From positions 496,001 to 560,000 of the forward strand of contig NZ_CP146232.1 in the NCBI RefSeq assembly GCF_037040815.1: 64,000 nucleotides of DNA, given 5' to 3'. Under the pieces are notes generated by a model that had not been told where the DNA came from, ran no database searches, and was given only the letters and a program-made list of their open reading frames with translations. The stretch's first letter is position 1, and each line of letters opens with the position of its first letter. Made by a program: the position numbers and the translations under genes. The stretch comes from Pararoseomonas sp. SCSIO 73927. GTDB lineage: Bacteria > Pseudomonadota > Alphaproteobacteria > Acetobacterales > Acetobacteraceae. Below are positions 25,163-35,891 of the stretch, one piece after another.

Positions 25163-25807
25163 ATGCCGGGCATGCAGCACAGCGACATCTGGCGCGCGAT
25201 CGACGCGCTGGCGGCGGAGAACGGCCTCTCCGCCTCCGGCCTCGCCCGCAAGGCGGGTCTCGATCCCACAGCCTTCAACCCCTCCAAGCGTATCGGCCCG
25301 GACGGCCGCGCCCGCTGGCCCTCCACGGAGAGCGTGGCGAAGGTCCTCGCCGCCACCGGCTCGGGCATGGACGCCTTCGCCAGCCTCATCACCGGCAATC
25401 TCCGCGCCGCCGCCCGCCCGAGCCGCCGCATCCCCCTGATCGGCCTCGCCCAGGCCGGCAGCTCCGGCTATTTCGACGATGGCGGCTACCCCGTCGGCGG
25501 CGGCTGGGACGAGATCAGCCTGCCGGAGGTCGGCGACCCCAATGCCTACGCCCTGGAGATCAGCGGCGACTCGATGGAGCCGGTCTTCCGGGACGGCGAC
25601 ATCATCATTGTCTCCCCCTCCGCCCCCGTCCGCCGCGGCGACCGCGTGGTGGTCCGCACCAAGGGCGGCGAGGTGATGGCGAAGGAGCTGCTCCGCCAAT
25701 CCGCCCGCCGCGTGGAGCTCGCCAGTCTCAACCCCGCCCACCCGAACTACAGCTTCGGGCTGGAGGAGCTGACCTGGATGCACCGCATCGTCTGGGCGAG
25801 CCAGTAG
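25163..25807 (+). CDS. XRE-type HTH regulator with S24 (LexA/CI-like) peptidase domain
   Basis: A 214-aa repressor. Residues about 8-65 form a helix-turn-helix domain (NGLSASGLARKAGLDPTAFN). Residues about 90-210 form the S24 domain. Ser137 in SGDSMEP and Lys174 in VMAKEL are the self-cleavage dyad, and Ala98-Gly99 in LAQAGS is the likely cleavage bond. RecA-stimulated self-cleavage after DNA damage would lift repression. It diverges from the phage virion operon, so control of that operon is the simplest model. Such regulators also exist as host genes without phage. Confidence 0.88.
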   Translation: MPGMQHSDIWRAIDALAAENGLSASGLARKAGLDPTAFNPSKRIGPDGRARWPSTESVAKVLAATGSGMDAFASLITGNLRAAARPSRRIPLIGLAQAGSSGYFDDGGYPVGGGWDEISLPEVGDPNAYALEISGDSMEPVFRDGDIIIVSPSAPVRRGDRVVVRTKGGEVMAKELLRQSARRVELASLNPAHPNYSFGLEELTWMHRIVWASQ

Positions 25808-25857
25808 GGGCGAGCCAATAGGAGCCAGCCGATAGGCAGCCGGCCGGCGGGCGGCCC

Positions 25858-27789
25858 TCAGTCCCCCGCCGCGCCCTCGGCCAGCAGCCGCAGCACCTTC
25901 TTCGGGTCCTGCTCGCCGGAGAGCACCATCACCCGCCCGTCCGGCATCGTCACCGGCGCCATCCCTGCCTGCTCGTAGGCGCGCAGCATGCCCTGCCCCA
26001 CCCCGGCGAAGGCGGGCGCCACCCCGGCTGCGTCGCACAGGTCGCGGAAGCGCCAAATGGCGTTGATCCGCGCCTCCGGCATCCCCGACGGATCGCCCTC
26101 CGCCACCCACACCCCATCCAGCTTGCGGAACGGGAAGCCCGCCCGGTCGCCATCGGCGAAGATCACGCCGTCCGCGTGATCCGGCAGGGCCGCCCCCAGT
26201 GCCGAGAGCCGGGCCTGGGAGGATTCGTCGTAATCCTCTGTCCGGATCCGCGCCGGGCGCAGCAGGCGGAAGCAGGCGAAGAGCAGCAGCGCCACCACCG
26301 CCAGCACGGCGAAGCGCAGCGGCGCCGGCGTCCCGGATTCTACCACCACCTCCCACCAGGCCGCGGTGGAGAAGCGCCCGTGATAGGCCACCGTCGCCAG
26401 CGTCAGCCCGCAGATCACCCCCGCGGCCAGAGAGAACACGCGCGAGGCCGTCAGCGGCTCCCCCGTCAGCCGCGCGTCCCGGTAGAAGGCGTGCCGCATC
26501 GCCGCCAGGAACAGACCCGTGCCGAGATAACCCGCCGCCACCCACCAGGGATCGCCCCGGACCAGCAGGATCCAGACCCCGTTGGCCAGCAGGAACAGCC
26601 CTGCCCACCAGGCGATCCGCAGCCGCCGCAGCATGCCGTAGGAGACCACGAGCAGCAGGGACCCGACGATGGAGGCCGCGAACTGGCTCGCCAGCGCCGC
26701 CCACTCCCCGCCCCAGCTGGCGAAGTCCGTCGCCCGCGCCGGCAGCGCGCCCACGAACAGCAGCACCACGCCCCCCAGCCCCGTCAGCCCGGCCAGCACG
26801 GGCACCTCCAGCGCCCCCGTCACCCGCGCCTCCGTCTGCAGCCGCGCCCCGGAAGGCCGGCGCTGGTTCAGCTCGAAGGCCGCGAAGAGCCCGCCCGCGA
26901 TGAAGAGCGGCACGATGTAGTAGAATAGCCGGAACAGCAGCACCGCCCCCACCACCTGGGCGGACGGCAGGTAGGGCTCCAGGCTCAGCAGGATGAAGCC
27001 GTCGAACACGCCGAGGCCGCCCGGCACGCTCGCAGCCAGCCCCGCCGTGTAGGCCGCGATGTAGATGCCCAGGAACCGCCAGTAGGTCAGCCCCGGCGCG
27101 TCCGGCAGCAGCGCGTAGAAGATCGCCGCCGTCACCGCCACGTCCACGCTCGCCAGCGCCACCTGCGCCAGCGCCATGCGGAACCCCGGCAGGTCGATCC
27201 GGTGCTTGAAGACCGTGAAGTGCGGCAGGAAGCGGGAGAGCACGAGATAGACGGCGACGATGCACCACATCAGCACGCCCACCGCCTGCGCCACCCAGGC
27301 CGGCACCGCCTCCCCCTCCCCCACCCAGGGCAGCACGGAAGGTTCCAGCACCAGCACCAGCCCGCCCAGTGCAAAGCCCCCCAGCCCGAAGGTGAGGGAG
27401 GTGAAGGCGATCACCTTCGCGATCTCGACCGGCGTCAGCCCCCAGGCCGCGTAGAACCGGTACCGCACCGCCGCGCCGGACACGGCGGCGAAGCCCAGGT
27501 TGTGCGCCAGCGTGTAGGCGCAGAACGATGCCAGGGACGTCCGCAGGTAGGAGATCGGCTTCCCCGCATAGACCGACCCCAGCCGGTCGTAGACGGTGAG
27601 CACGGCGTAGGCGATCAGCGTCCAGCCGCCCGCGATCCAGAGCTTGGCCGGCGAGGTTCCCTCCAGCGCCCGCCCGACATCGGCGACGGAGAGGCTCCGG
27701 AACTCCTTCTGCACGACGTAGAGCGCCCCCACGAGCAGGGCCAGGCCGAAGACGGTCGGCCCGTGCTTGCGGATCAGCGCCCAGCTCAT
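25858..27789 (-). CDS. MprF-like membrane protein with truncated synthetase domain
   Basis: A 643-aa inner-membrane protein, shorter than typical MprF (about 840 aa). Residues 1 to about 340 match the flippase domain ([32 protein letters not shown]), a second helix block runs to about 530, and only some 110 residues of the cytoplasmic DUF2156 domain follow ([19 protein letters not shown]). The rest of the aminoacyl-transfer domain is missing and is not present in another frame, because the S24 gene lies just beyond. The start overlaps the lysyl-tRNA synthetase stop by 4 bp. It may flip lipids without making lysyl-phosphatidylglycerol. Confidence 0.85.
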   Translation of the reverse strand: MSWALIRKHGPTVFGLALLVGALYVVQKEFRSLSVADVGRALEGTSPAKLWIAGGWTLIAYAVLTVYDRLGSVYAGKPISYLRTSLASFCAYTLAHNLGFAAVSGAAVRYRFYAAWGLTPVEIAKVIAFTSLTFGLGGFALGGLVLVLEPSVLPWVGEGEAVPAWVAQAVGVLMWCIVAVYLVLSRFLPHFTVFKHRIDLPGFRMALAQVALASVDVAVTAAIFYALLPDAPGLTYWRFLGIYIAAYTAGLAASVPGGLGVFDGFILLSLEPYLPSAQVVGAVLLFRLFYYIVPLFIAGGLFAAFELNQRRPSGARLQTEARVTGALEVPVLAGLTGLGGVVLLFVGALPARATDFASWGGEWAALASQFAASIVGSLLLVVSYGMLRRLRIAWWAGLFLLANGVWILLVRGDPWWVAAGYLGTGLFLAAMRHAFYRDARLTGEPLTASRVFSLAAGVICGLTLATVAYHGRFSTAAWWEVVVESGTPAPLRFAVLAVVALLLFACFRLLRPARIRTEDYDESSQARLSALGAALPDHADGVIFADGDRAGFPFRKLDGVWVAEGDPSGMPEARINAIWRFRDLCDAAGVAPAFAGVGQGMLRAYEQAGMAPVTMPDGRVMVLSGEQDPKKVLRLLAEGAAGD

Positions 27790-29417
27790 GCGGCGGCCAC
27801 GTCCTTGTTCAGGGTGCCCTCGATCAGGGCCACCGTCTCGGGGATGCCGTAGAGCGCGACGAAGCCGCCGAAGCGCGGCCCCTCCTCCTGCCCAAGCAGC
27901 ACCTGGTAGATTGCCGCGAACCAGGCCCTGGAAACCCCCGGCCGGGACGGATCCTTGCCCGGCTGCAGGAAGGGCTCCCGCCGCCCCGCGTCATAGACCA
28001 GGTCCTGGATGGCCCCGGGCCGCTCCGCGGCCGGCAGCGCCTCGATCCGCCCCGCGTTCTCCCGCAGCAGCGCGGCAAGGTGCAGCAGCGCCTCCCGCTC
28101 CGCCTCCGTCGCCGCCCGGAACCGCTTCGTCGGCTTCACCACGTCCCGGTAGTAGGCGCTCGCCCGCTCCACCAGGGTCGCCAGCATCGGCGAGGTGTCG
28201 GGCGTCGCCTCCGGCGCGTGCCGCCGCAGGTAGCCCCACAGCATCTCCGGCGTCTCGGCATTCGCCGCCACCGCCAGGTTCAGCAGCAGGGTGAAGGTGA
28301 TCGGGCTTCCCGCCCCGTTCGGCAGCGCCCCGCCATGGATATGCCAGGCCGGGTTCGCCGGATCATGGGCCGCCCGCAGCTTCTCCACATTCGCCAGGTA
28401 CTCGTCCGTGGCGCGCGGGATGACGTCGAAGTGCAGCCGCTTCGCCCGCCCGGGCTGCCCGTACATGAACTGGGACAGGCTCTCGGGCGGCGCGTAGCGC
28501 AGCCACTCGTCGATCGTCAGCCCGTTGCCCTTGCTCTTGCTGATCTTCTGCCCCTCGGCGTCCAGGAACAGCTCGTAGGTGAAGCCCACCGGCGGCTCCC
28601 CGCCCAGCACCCGGCAGATGGCGGAGGAAAGCTTCACGCTGTCGATCAGGTCCTTGCCGGACATCTCGTAGTCGACGCCCAGCGCGTACCAGCGCAGCGC
28701 CCAGTCCGCCTTCCACTGGGCCTTCACATGGCCCCCCGTCACCGGCGTCTCGAACCGCTCCCCCGTCTCCGGGTCCCGCCAGACGATCGTGCCGTCCGCC
28801 ACCCGCGCCTCCTCGACCGGCACCTGCATCACCAGCCCGGTCCTGGGATGGATCGGCAGGAATGGGGAGTAGGTCGCCCGCCGGTCCGGCCCCAGCGTCG
28901 GCAGGATCACCCCCCGCACCTCCTCGTGCACCGCCAGCATCCGCAGCAGCGCCTCGTCGAAGCGGCCGGACGCGTAGTACTCGGTCGAGGAGGCGAACTC
29001 GAACTCGAACCCGAAGGCCTCCAGGAAGGCCCGCAGCCGCGCGTTGTTGTGCGCCCCGTAGCTCTCATGGGTCCCGAACGGGTCGGGAATGCGGGAGACC
29101 GGCTTTCCCAGGTTGGCCCGCAGCAGCTCCGGATTCGGGACGTTGTCCGGCACCTTCCGCAGCGCGTCCATGTCGTCCGAGAAGGCCACCAGCCGGGAGG
29201 GCATCCCCGTCAGCCGCTCGAAGGCCCGCCGCACCCAGGTCGTGCGCGCCACCTCCCCGAAGGTGCCGATATGCGGCAGCCCGGAGGGCCCGTACCCCGT
29301 CTCGAACAGCGCCGTCCCCTTGGCTTTCACCGTGGCCCGGTCGGCCACCTTCGCCGCCTCCTCGAAAGGCCAGGCGCGCACGTCGCGGAGGGAGGGGTCG
29401 GCAGGAGGGCGTTCCAT
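27786..29417 (-). CDS. lysK: Lysyl-tRNA synthetase, class I (archaeal type)
   Basis: A 543-aa class I enzyme that charges tRNA-Lys, as in many alphaproteobacteria in place of class II LysS. The HIGH-like motif is HIGT at 49-52 and the KMSKS-like motif is KISKS starting at Lys291. [17 protein letters not shown] and [16 protein letters not shown] are family segments. The gene ends in a 4-bp overlap with the MprF-like gene, so lysyl-tRNA supply and a lysyl-lipid-type protein are co-translated. It diverges from asd across 210 bp. Confidence 0.95.
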   Translation of the reverse strand: MERPPADPSLRDVRAWPFEEAAKVADRATVKAKGTALFETGYGPSGLPHIGTFGEVARTTWVRRAFERLTGMPSRLVAFSDDMDALRKVPDNVPNPELLRANLGKPVSRIPDPFGTHESYGAHNNARLRAFLEAFGFEFEFASSTEYYASGRFDEALLRMLAVHEEVRGVILPTLGPDRRATYSPFLPIHPRTGLVMQVPVEEARVADGTIVWRDPETGERFETPVTGGHVKAQWKADWALRWYALGVDYEMSGKDLIDSVKLSSAICRVLGGEPPVGFTYELFLDAEGQKISKSKGNGLTIDEWLRYAPPESLSQFMYGQPGRAKRLHFDVIPRATDEYLANVEKLRAAHDPANPAWHIHGGALPNGAGSPITFTLLLNLAVAANAETPEMLWGYLRRHAPEATPDTSPMLATLVERASAYYRDVVKPTKRFRAATEAEREALLHLAALLRENAGRIEALPAAERPGAIQDLVYDAGRREPFLQPGKDPSRPGVSRAWFAAIYQVLLGQEEGPRFGGFVALYGIPETVALIEGTLNKDVAAA

Positions 29418-29554
29418 CGCCCGGCCCACATGCCCCCGCGCCCCGGCCGGGTCAACGGAGAGGCACGCCGCCGGGAAATGAGGCGATTCCGCGACAGGGC
29501 GGGTCTGGTTCCCGGAACAAGCGCCTCGCATCGCCCCCCACCGCCTGTATAAGC

Positions 29555-29575
29555 CCCGTGCCACACCGGCACGGG
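29555..29575 (+). promoter_or_regulatory. Hairpin in asd leader region
   Basis: An 8-bp perfect stem CCCGTGCC/GGCACGGG with a 5-nt loop, just after a TATAAG (29548-29553) that could be a -10 element. Transcription from it would place this stem at the 5' end of asd mRNA. No known riboswitch consensus was recognised. Confidence 0.4.
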
Positions 29576-29627
29576 TGGGCCCGGAACGGCCCGCCGCGGC
29601 AACAACGCCTCGAGGGAAGATAAGGTC

Positions 29628-30635
29628 ATGCGCGTTGGGGTTTTCGGAGCGACGGGCGCGGTCGGCAAGGAACTGGTGCAGGTCCTGGGCGACCGCGGCT
29701 ACCCGGTGACCGAGCTGCGCCTCTTCGCCTCCACCCGCAGCGCCGGCACCCGAATTCCCACCCCCTTCGGCGAGAAAACGATCGAGGTCTACGACCCCGC
29801 CAGCCCGCCGCGCCTGGACCTGGCCCTGCTCGCCGTCTCCGGCGACTGGTCCAAGGCCCACGCGAAGGAGCTGGTGGCCGCCGGCGCCCTGGTGGTGGAC
29901 AACTCCTCCGCCTTCCGCCTGGACGAGGATGTCCCCCTGGTCGTGCCCGAGGTGAACGCCGGGGCCGCGAAGGGCGCCCGCCTCATCGCCAACCCGAACT
30001 GCACCACCGCCATCCTGGCCGTGGCCCTCGCCCCCCTGCACGCCGCCTTCGGCGTGAAGCGCGTCATCGTCTCCACCTACCAGGCCGCCTCTGGCGCGGG
30101 CGCCGAGGGCATGGAGGAGCTGGAGGCGGGGCTGAAGGAGGTCCTCCTCAACGGCGGCACGGCGAAGAACAGCGTGTTCCGCCACCCGCTGCCGATGAAC
30201 CTCATCCCGCACATCGATAGCTTCCAGCCCAACGGCTACACGCGGGAGGAGATGAAGGTCACCTGGGAGACCCGGAAGATCATGGGCCTGCCGGACCTCC
30301 TGGTCTCCTGCACCGCCGTCCGCGTGCCCACCCTGCGCGCCCACGCGGAGGCCGTGACGATCGAGACGGTGAAGCCCATCACCCCGGAGGCCGCCCGCGC
30401 CGTCCTCGCCTCCGCTCCCGGCGTAAAGCTGGTGGACGACGTGGAGAACGCCGCCTACCCGATGCCGCTGACCGCCAGCGGCCAGGACGACGTCGAGGCC
30501 GGCCGCATCCGCCAGAGCCTCGTCTTCGGCGACCACGGCATCGACTTCTTCGTCGTCGGCGACCAGCTGCTGAAGGGCGCCGCCCTGAACGCGGTCCAGA
30601 TCGCCGAGGCCCTGCCGGTGGCGGTGGCCGCCTGA
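29628..30635 (+). CDS. asd: Aspartate-semialdehyde dehydrogenase
   Basis: A 335-aa NADPH enzyme that reduces aspartyl phosphate to aspartate semialdehyde, the branch point to lysine, diaminopimelate, threonine and methionine. The N-terminal nucleotide-binding motif is [13 protein letters not shown]. Cys125 in NPNCTT is the acyl-thioester nucleophile. The downstream [14 protein letters not shown] and the [12 protein letters not shown] segment with its substrate-binding residues are intact. It is transcribed divergently from lysK. A GC hairpin follows the stop. Confidence 0.97.
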   Translation: MRVGVFGATGAVGKELVQVLGDRGYPVTELRLFASTRSAGTRIPTPFGEKTIEVYDPASPPRLDLALLAVSGDWSKAHAKELVAAGALVVDNSSAFRLDEDVPLVVPEVNAGAAKGARLIANPNCTTAILAVALAPLHAAFGVKRVIVSTYQAASGAGAEGMEELEAGLKEVLLNGGTAKNSVFRHPLPMNLIPHIDSFQPNGYTREEMKVTWETRKIMGLPDLLVSCTAVRVPTLRAHAEAVTIETVKPITPEAARAVLASAPGVKLVDDVENAAYPMPLTASGQDDVEAGRIRQSLVFGDHGIDFFVVGDQLLKGAALNAVQIAEALPVAVAA

Positions 30636-30640
30636 GAGAC

Positions 30641-30667
30641 GGGCGGGGAGGGTCTCCCTCCCCGCCC
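30641..30667 (+). terminator. asd terminator-like hairpin
   Basis: A perfect 12-bp stem GGGCGGGGAGGG with loop TCT begins 5 bp past the asd stop. The tail is C-rich rather than T-rich. Confidence 0.6.
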
Positions 30668-30749
30668 TCCCCCGCCCGACCAAAACCCCGCCGCGCGCGT
30701 TACCCCTCCCTGCCGGAAGGCCGCAGCCACGGATGGGAGCTTCGCGATC

Positions 30750-31514
30750 GTGACGGGACGGAAGGCCTGGCTCCTGGCAATCCCGGAGCGGGTCACGCGC
30801 ATGGAGCGCTGGACCCTCGTGGCCATCGCCCTCACGGCCGCCTCCCTCTTCGCTTTCGTCAACCTCGCCGCCGAGGTGACCGACGGCGACACCAACGCCT
30901 TCGACCGCGCCGTCCTCCTGGCGCTCCGCAACCCCGCCGACCCCTCCGACCCGATCGGCCCGCGCTGGCTGGAGGAGATGATGCGCGACCTTACCGCCCT
31001 CGGCGGCAACCTCGTGCTCGCCCTCCTCTCCCTCTCCATCACCGGCTTCCTGGTCCTCACGGGGAAGCGCCGGGCCGCCGCCATGATCGCGGCCTCCCTC
31101 ATCACCGGCACGCTGGTGGCCCATGCCCTGAAATGGGGCTTCGACCGCCCGCGCCCTGACCTCGTCCCGCACGGCACGGCCGTCTACACGCAGAGCTTCC
31201 CCAGCGCGCACGCCATGCTCTCCGCCATCGTCTACCTCACCCTCGGCGCCCTCCTCGCCCGGGTGCAGGCGGCCTGGCGGGTCAAGATCTATCTCCTGAC
31301 CGTGGCCGTGCTCCTCACCGTCATCATCGGGCTGAGCCGCGTCTACCTCGGCGTCCACTGGCCCACGGACGTCCTGGCCGGCTGGGCGGTGGGCGCCGCC
31401 TGGGCGCTGCTGTGCTGGCTCGTCCTGCTCTCCATCCAGCGCGCCCGCCGCCGAGCGCGGCAGAGAGCCGATACCTCCGTCATAGCCCGCCGGGAGGCGG
31501 CACCAGAACACTGA
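30750..31514 (+). CDS. PAP2 superfamily membrane phosphatase
   Basis: A 254-aa integral membrane phosphatase, probably acting on lipid or isoprenoid pyrophosphates at the periplasmic face. The three PAP2 motifs are [16 protein letters not shown] (His as acid/base) and [16 protein letters not shown] (nucleophilic His). Five to six hydrophobic helices surround them. The GTG start has GGGAGC upstream; an ATG at 30801 is an alternative. Its 3' end overlaps the convergent lipid-kinase gene by 35 bp, pairing a lipid phosphatase with a lipid kinase. Confidence 0.88.
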   Translation: MTGRKAWLLAIPERVTRMERWTLVAIALTAASLFAFVNLAAEVTDGDTNAFDRAVLLALRNPADPSDPIGPRWLEEMMRDLTALGGNLVLALLSLSITGFLVLTGKRRAAAMIAASLITGTLVAHALKWGFDRPRPDLVPHGTAVYTQSFPSAHAMLSAIVYLTLGALLARVQAAWRVKIYLLTVAVLLTVIIGLSRVYLGVHWPTDVLAGWAVGAAWALLCWLVLLSIQRARRRARQRADTSVIARREAAPEH

Positions 31515-32418
31515 CCGCGCCCGGCAGCACCCGGAACCGCGCCGGCGTCCGCGTCGTCAGCTCGCCATCCGTGTTCACCGGCCGCGGGCGCCGCGTCCGG
31601 ATCTCGATCTCCTGGGAGCTCGCCGTCCGAACCTCCTGCCACAGCCCGTGCCGGCCGGACCGGAAGGCCGGGTAGATCATCGCCAGCTTCCAGACTCCCT
31701 CGAACTCCAGGCTGTAGAGGTTGAGCCGGCCGTCATCGATCGCCGCCGCCTCGTCGATCGTCATCCCGCCGCCGTAGAAGCGCCCGTTCCCCACCGCCAC
31801 CTGCAGCGTCCGCACCCGGTGCGCCTCGCCGTCGTGCTGGATCACGGCGCGGAAGGGCCGCATCTTCCACAGCGCCCGGCAGGTCGCCAGGGCGTAGCCC
31901 AGCCGCCCCCAGCGCCGCTTCACCTCCCCCGTCAGCTCACGCGTCACCGCCACGCTCAGCCCGACGCTGGCCACGTTGAAGAAGGGATGGCCGTTGACCT
32001 CCCCCAGGTCGATCCGGCGCGGCACGCCCTCGATCACCACCCGCACCGCCTCCTCAAGCTCCAGCGGGATCCCAAGCGTCCGCGCCAGGTCGTTCGCGGT
32101 GCCCAGCGGGAGAAGGCCCAGCGGCAGCCCCGTCTCGATCAGCGCCGGCGCGGCGGAGTTCATCGTTCCGTCACCGCCACCCAGCACCACCATGTCCACA
32201 GACCCCGCCATCCGGCGGATAGCCGCGCGAAGCCCCTCGGCATCGGTGCAGGGCTCGCGCACCAACCGGATCCCGCCGCGCTCCAGCGCGGCGGCCGCCG
32301 CATCGGCCCCCTCCGGGCCCCGGCGGCTCTTCTCATTGGCCACGAACAGGGCACGCCGCACCGGCCGATCCCCGGCCAACGGCCCGCTGAGGGCCCCGGC
32401 TTCAACACCGCCGCTCAT
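31480..32418 (-). CDS. Diacylglycerol/lipid kinase (YegS/BmrU family)
   Basis: A 312-aa DAGK_cat-family kinase that phosphorylates diacylglycerol or a related lipid with [17 protein letters not shown] is the nucleotide-binding motif, followed by [13 protein letters not shown], and [17 protein letters not shown] is typical of the C-terminal domain. ATG at 32418 gives normal length; upstream frame residues are not family-like. The convergent overlap with the PAP2 gene means the two mRNAs have complementary ends. Confidence 0.88.
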   Translation of the reverse strand: MSGGVEAGALSGPLAGDRPVRRALFVANEKSRRGPEGADAAAAALERGGIRLVREPCTDAEGLRAAIRRMAGSVDMVVLGGGDGTMNSAAPALIETGLPLGLLPLGTANDLARTLGIPLELEEAVRVVIEGVPRRIDLGEVNGHPFFNVASVGLSVAVTRELTGEVKRRWGRLGYALATCRALWKMRPFRAVIQHDGEAHRVRTLQVAVGNGRFYGGGMTIDEAAAIDDGRLNLYSLEFEGVWKLAMIYPAFRSGRHGLWQEVRTASSQEIEIRTRRPRPVNTDGELTTRTPARFRVLPGAVSVLVPPPGGL

Positions 32419-32601
32419 CCGGTCTGGCCACCTTTCGGCCGGTTCCCGAACAAGGGCCACCCCGCGCGGGGAGCACCTCCGACAGAATTCAACACCACGG
32501 CACCCCTTTTCCCGCCTCCCCGGACAAGGCCGGGATGACACCAAGCCGAACCACCGGCCCCGCCACAACGTTCCTTGCCGGCCCCTCGGCGCGGACCGGA
32601 C

Positions 32602-33444
32602 ATGATGATTTCTTCCAACAGCAACCGCCTCGAGCTCCTCGCCCGCCTCGGTTACGCGGCGAGAGGGCTCGTGAACCTCCTTATCGGGCTCCTGGCGCTC
32701 CTCGCCGCCTTCGGGCGGGACACGGGCGAAGAGGTCGCGGGCTCGCGGGGCGCCCTGGAGGCGCTGTTATCCCAGGCCTGGGGCAGCGCGCTGCTCGCGG
32801 TGGTGGCGCTCGGCCTTTTCGGCTTCGCCCTCTGGCGCCTCCTGCAATCCGTCCTGGACGCGGACCGCCGGGGCCGCTCCCCCTCAGCCCTCGTCGCCCG
32901 CGCCGGCCAGCTCGTCTCCGCCGCGATCTACGTCAGCCTTGGGATCTTCGCCGTCAGCCTCCTCACCGGCTCCGCCGCTGGCGGCGAGGAGGAACAGGCC
33001 GCCCGCGACTGGACGCGCTGGCTCCTCCGGCAGCCCTTCGGCCGCTGGCTCACCGGGGCCGTCGCGCTGGCCGTGCTCGGGACAGGGATCGCCATGGCCG
33101 CGAAGGCCTGGACCGCCTCCTTCCGCAAGCACCTCGCCTGCGGCCCCGGCATCGCCAACTGGGTCATCCCCCTCGGCCGGGCCGGCTACGCGGCCCGGTC
33201 CGTCGTGTTCCTGATCATCGCCGCCTTCCTGCTGCTCGCGGCCTGGCAGTCCGACGCCGGCGAGGCGCGCGGCCTCGGCGGCGCCCTGCTCGCCCTGCAG
33301 GAACAGCCCCTGGGCCAGGCCGCCTACGCCATCGTTGCCCTCGGCCTCGCCGCCTTCGGAGCGTTCGAGTTTGCCGAGGCACGGTACCGCCACATCGCGA
33401 CCCCGACGGAGGCGGAGATCGCGAAAGGCGCACTGAGGCGCTGA
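32602..33444 (+). CDS. DUF1206 family membrane protein
   Basis: A 280-aa protein with six membrane helices arranged as three two-helix repeats. Each repeat starts with a G-Y-A-A-R-like helix (LARLGYAARGLVNLLIGLLA near residue 14, GRAGYAARSVVFLIIAAFLL near residue 195), the DUF1206 hallmark. Function is unknown for the family. ATG at 32602 is used; a second ATG follows directly. A 10-bp hairpin lies 47 bp past the stop. Confidence 0.85.
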   Translation: MMISSNSNRLELLARLGYAARGLVNLLIGLLALLAAFGRDTGEEVAGSRGALEALLSQAWGSALLAVVALGLFGFALWRLLQSVLDADRRGRSPSALVARAGQLVSAAIYVSLGIFAVSLLTGSAAGGEEEQAARDWTRWLLRQPFGRWLTGAVALAVLGTGIAMAAKAWTASFRKHLACGPGIANWVIPLGRAGYAARSVVFLIIAAFLLLAAWQSDAGEARGLGGALLALQEQPLGQAAYAIVALGLAAFGAFEFAEARYRHIATPTEAEIAKGALRR

Positions 33445-33491
33445 TAGAACAGGCTCGGCCATCGGCCCGGCGGCTCGCGGTCCCCGCTTAA

Positions 33492-33517
33492 CTGTCCCAG
33501 GTTGCTTCCTGGGACAG
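33492..33517 (+). terminator. Hairpin after DUF1206 gene
   Basis: Perfect 10-bp arms CTGTCCCAGG and CCTGGGACAG around loop TTGCTT. No T tract follows, so termination is likely but not certain. Confidence 0.5.
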
Positions 33518-33570
33518 CTTGCGGCCGAATCCCCGCAACCGTCCCTTCCCCCCTGGCCCGGCGCAGGACA

Positions 33571-33596
33571 CCCTGATCACAACAAAACGATCAGGG
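33571..33596 (+). promoter_or_regulatory. Leader hairpin covering ribosome site of Bug SBP gene
   Basis: Arms CCCTGATC (33571-33578) and GATCAGGG (33589-33596) enclose an A-rich loop. The right arm contains the AGGG of the presumed Shine-Dalgarno sequence about 10 nt before the ATG, so folding would limit translation. Confidence 0.45.
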
Positions 33597-33606
33597 AACG
33601 TCCACG

Positions 33607-34569
33607 ATGCACCGCCGCCTTCTCCTCGGCAGCGCCCTCGCGCTGCCCGCCCTCACCGCCCGCGCGCAAGCCCCCTACCCCGACCGCGCCATCACCCTCG
33701 TCGAGGGCTACCCGCCCGGCGGCGTCACCGACCTCGCCTCCCGCGCGGTGGCCGAGCCCATGTCGCGCGCCCTCGGGGTCCCCGTCGTGGTCGAGAACCG
33801 CCCGGGTGCCGCCACCTCCGTTGCCGCCACCTACGGCGCCCGCGCCCGGCCGGACGGTCACACCCTGGTCATGGGCACCACCACCCTCGCCATCAACCAG
33901 ACCCTCCAGCCCAACCTGACGCCGAAGGACCCGGCGCGGGAACTGGACGCGATCGGGACCGTGTTCCGCACCCCCTTCATCCTCCACGTCCACCCCTCCG
34001 TCCCCGCCCGGAACGTCGCGGAACTCATCGCCCACTGCAAGGCGAACCCCGGCAAGGTCCTCTTCGGCTCCCCCGGCACCGGCTCCGTCAGCCACCTCTG
34101 CCTGGAACTCTTCCGCTCCCGCGCCGGGATCGACATCGTCCACGTCCCCTATCGCGGCGGCGCCCCCGCCGCGCTGGACCTGCGCCAGGGCCGCGTCCAC
34201 GCCGTGTTCCAGGCCATCCAGGAGGCCAAGACCACCCTCTCCGACGGCGGCACCCGCGGCCTCGCCGTCACGGCCAGCGCCCCCATCGCCGGCTACCCGG
34301 AGCTCCCGCCCGTCGCACAGACCCTGCCGGGCTTCGAGGTCTTCTTCTGGCAAGGCCTCTTCGCCCCCGCCGGCACCCCCGCCCCGGTCATCGCCCGCGC
34401 CGCCGCCGCCCTCCGCACCGCGACCGAGGACGCGGCGCTCCGCGCCCGCATGGCCGACCAGGGCGTGGAGCTCGTCAGCGGCGACGCCGCCATGCTGCGC
34501 GACGCCCTGGTGAACGACACCCGCCGCTGGGGCGACGTGATCCGCGAGGCGAACATCCGCCTCGAGTAG
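33607..34569 (+). CDS. Bug/TctC family periplasmic solute-binding protein
   Basis: A 320-aa secreted protein. The signal peptide is RRLLLGSALALPALTARAQA, and the mature part begins YPDRAITLVEGYPPGG, the classic Bug opening. VVENRPGAATSVAATYGARA and VHVPYRGGAPAALDLRQGRV complete the family pattern. Bug proteins bind carboxylates such as citrate or dicarboxylates, usually for a TctAB permease, which is absent here. It lies 44 bp before the HMG-CoA reductase gene on the same strand, suggesting a ligand related to mevalonate or another carboxylate of that pathway. That link is inference. Confidence 0.92.
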   Translation: MHRRLLLGSALALPALTARAQAPYPDRAITLVEGYPPGGVTDLASRAVAEPMSRALGVPVVVENRPGAATSVAATYGARARPDGHTLVMGTTTLAINQTLQPNLTPKDPARELDAIGTVFRTPFILHVHPSVPARNVAELIAHCKANPGKVLFGSPGTGSVSHLCLELFRSRAGIDIVHVPYRGGAPAALDLRQGRVHAVFQAIQEAKTTLSDGGTRGLAVTASAPIAGYPELPPVAQTLPGFEVFFWQGLFAPAGTPAPVIARAAAALRTATEDAALRARMADQGVELVSGDAAMLRDALVNDTRRWGDVIREANIRLE

Positions 34570-34613
34570 CCACCGCCCATCGCCGAAGCCCGCCCCCTCC
34601 TCCCGGACAGATC

Positions 34614-35887
<1,274 letters not shown>

Positions 35888-35891
<4 letters not shown>

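Larger units (their letters stand above)
12004..25807. mobile_element. T7-like virion and lysis gene cassette (defective prophage or domesticated element)
   Basis: About 13.8 kb of mostly minus-strand genes. In transcription order: two unknown proteins, portal, scaffold, capsid, tail tubular A, tail tubular B, small internal protein, tail fibre/spike, small terminase, large terminase, Rz/holin-like protein and SleB-type endolysin. The order matches T7 genes 8 to 19. A divergent S24 repressor borders the promoter end. No RNA polymerase, replication gene, integrase, excisionase or att repeats were seen. Base composition matches the flanks, suggesting long residence. The outer limits are inferred from gene content only. 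Confidence 0.8.

Noticed and set aside
12004..25807. A Rhodobacter-type (RcGTA-like) gene transfer agent
   Set aside because: The capsid, portal and tail genes are podovirus/T7-like, with no HK97-type protease-capsid set or siphovirus tail tape measure. If it is a transfer agent it has a different origin.
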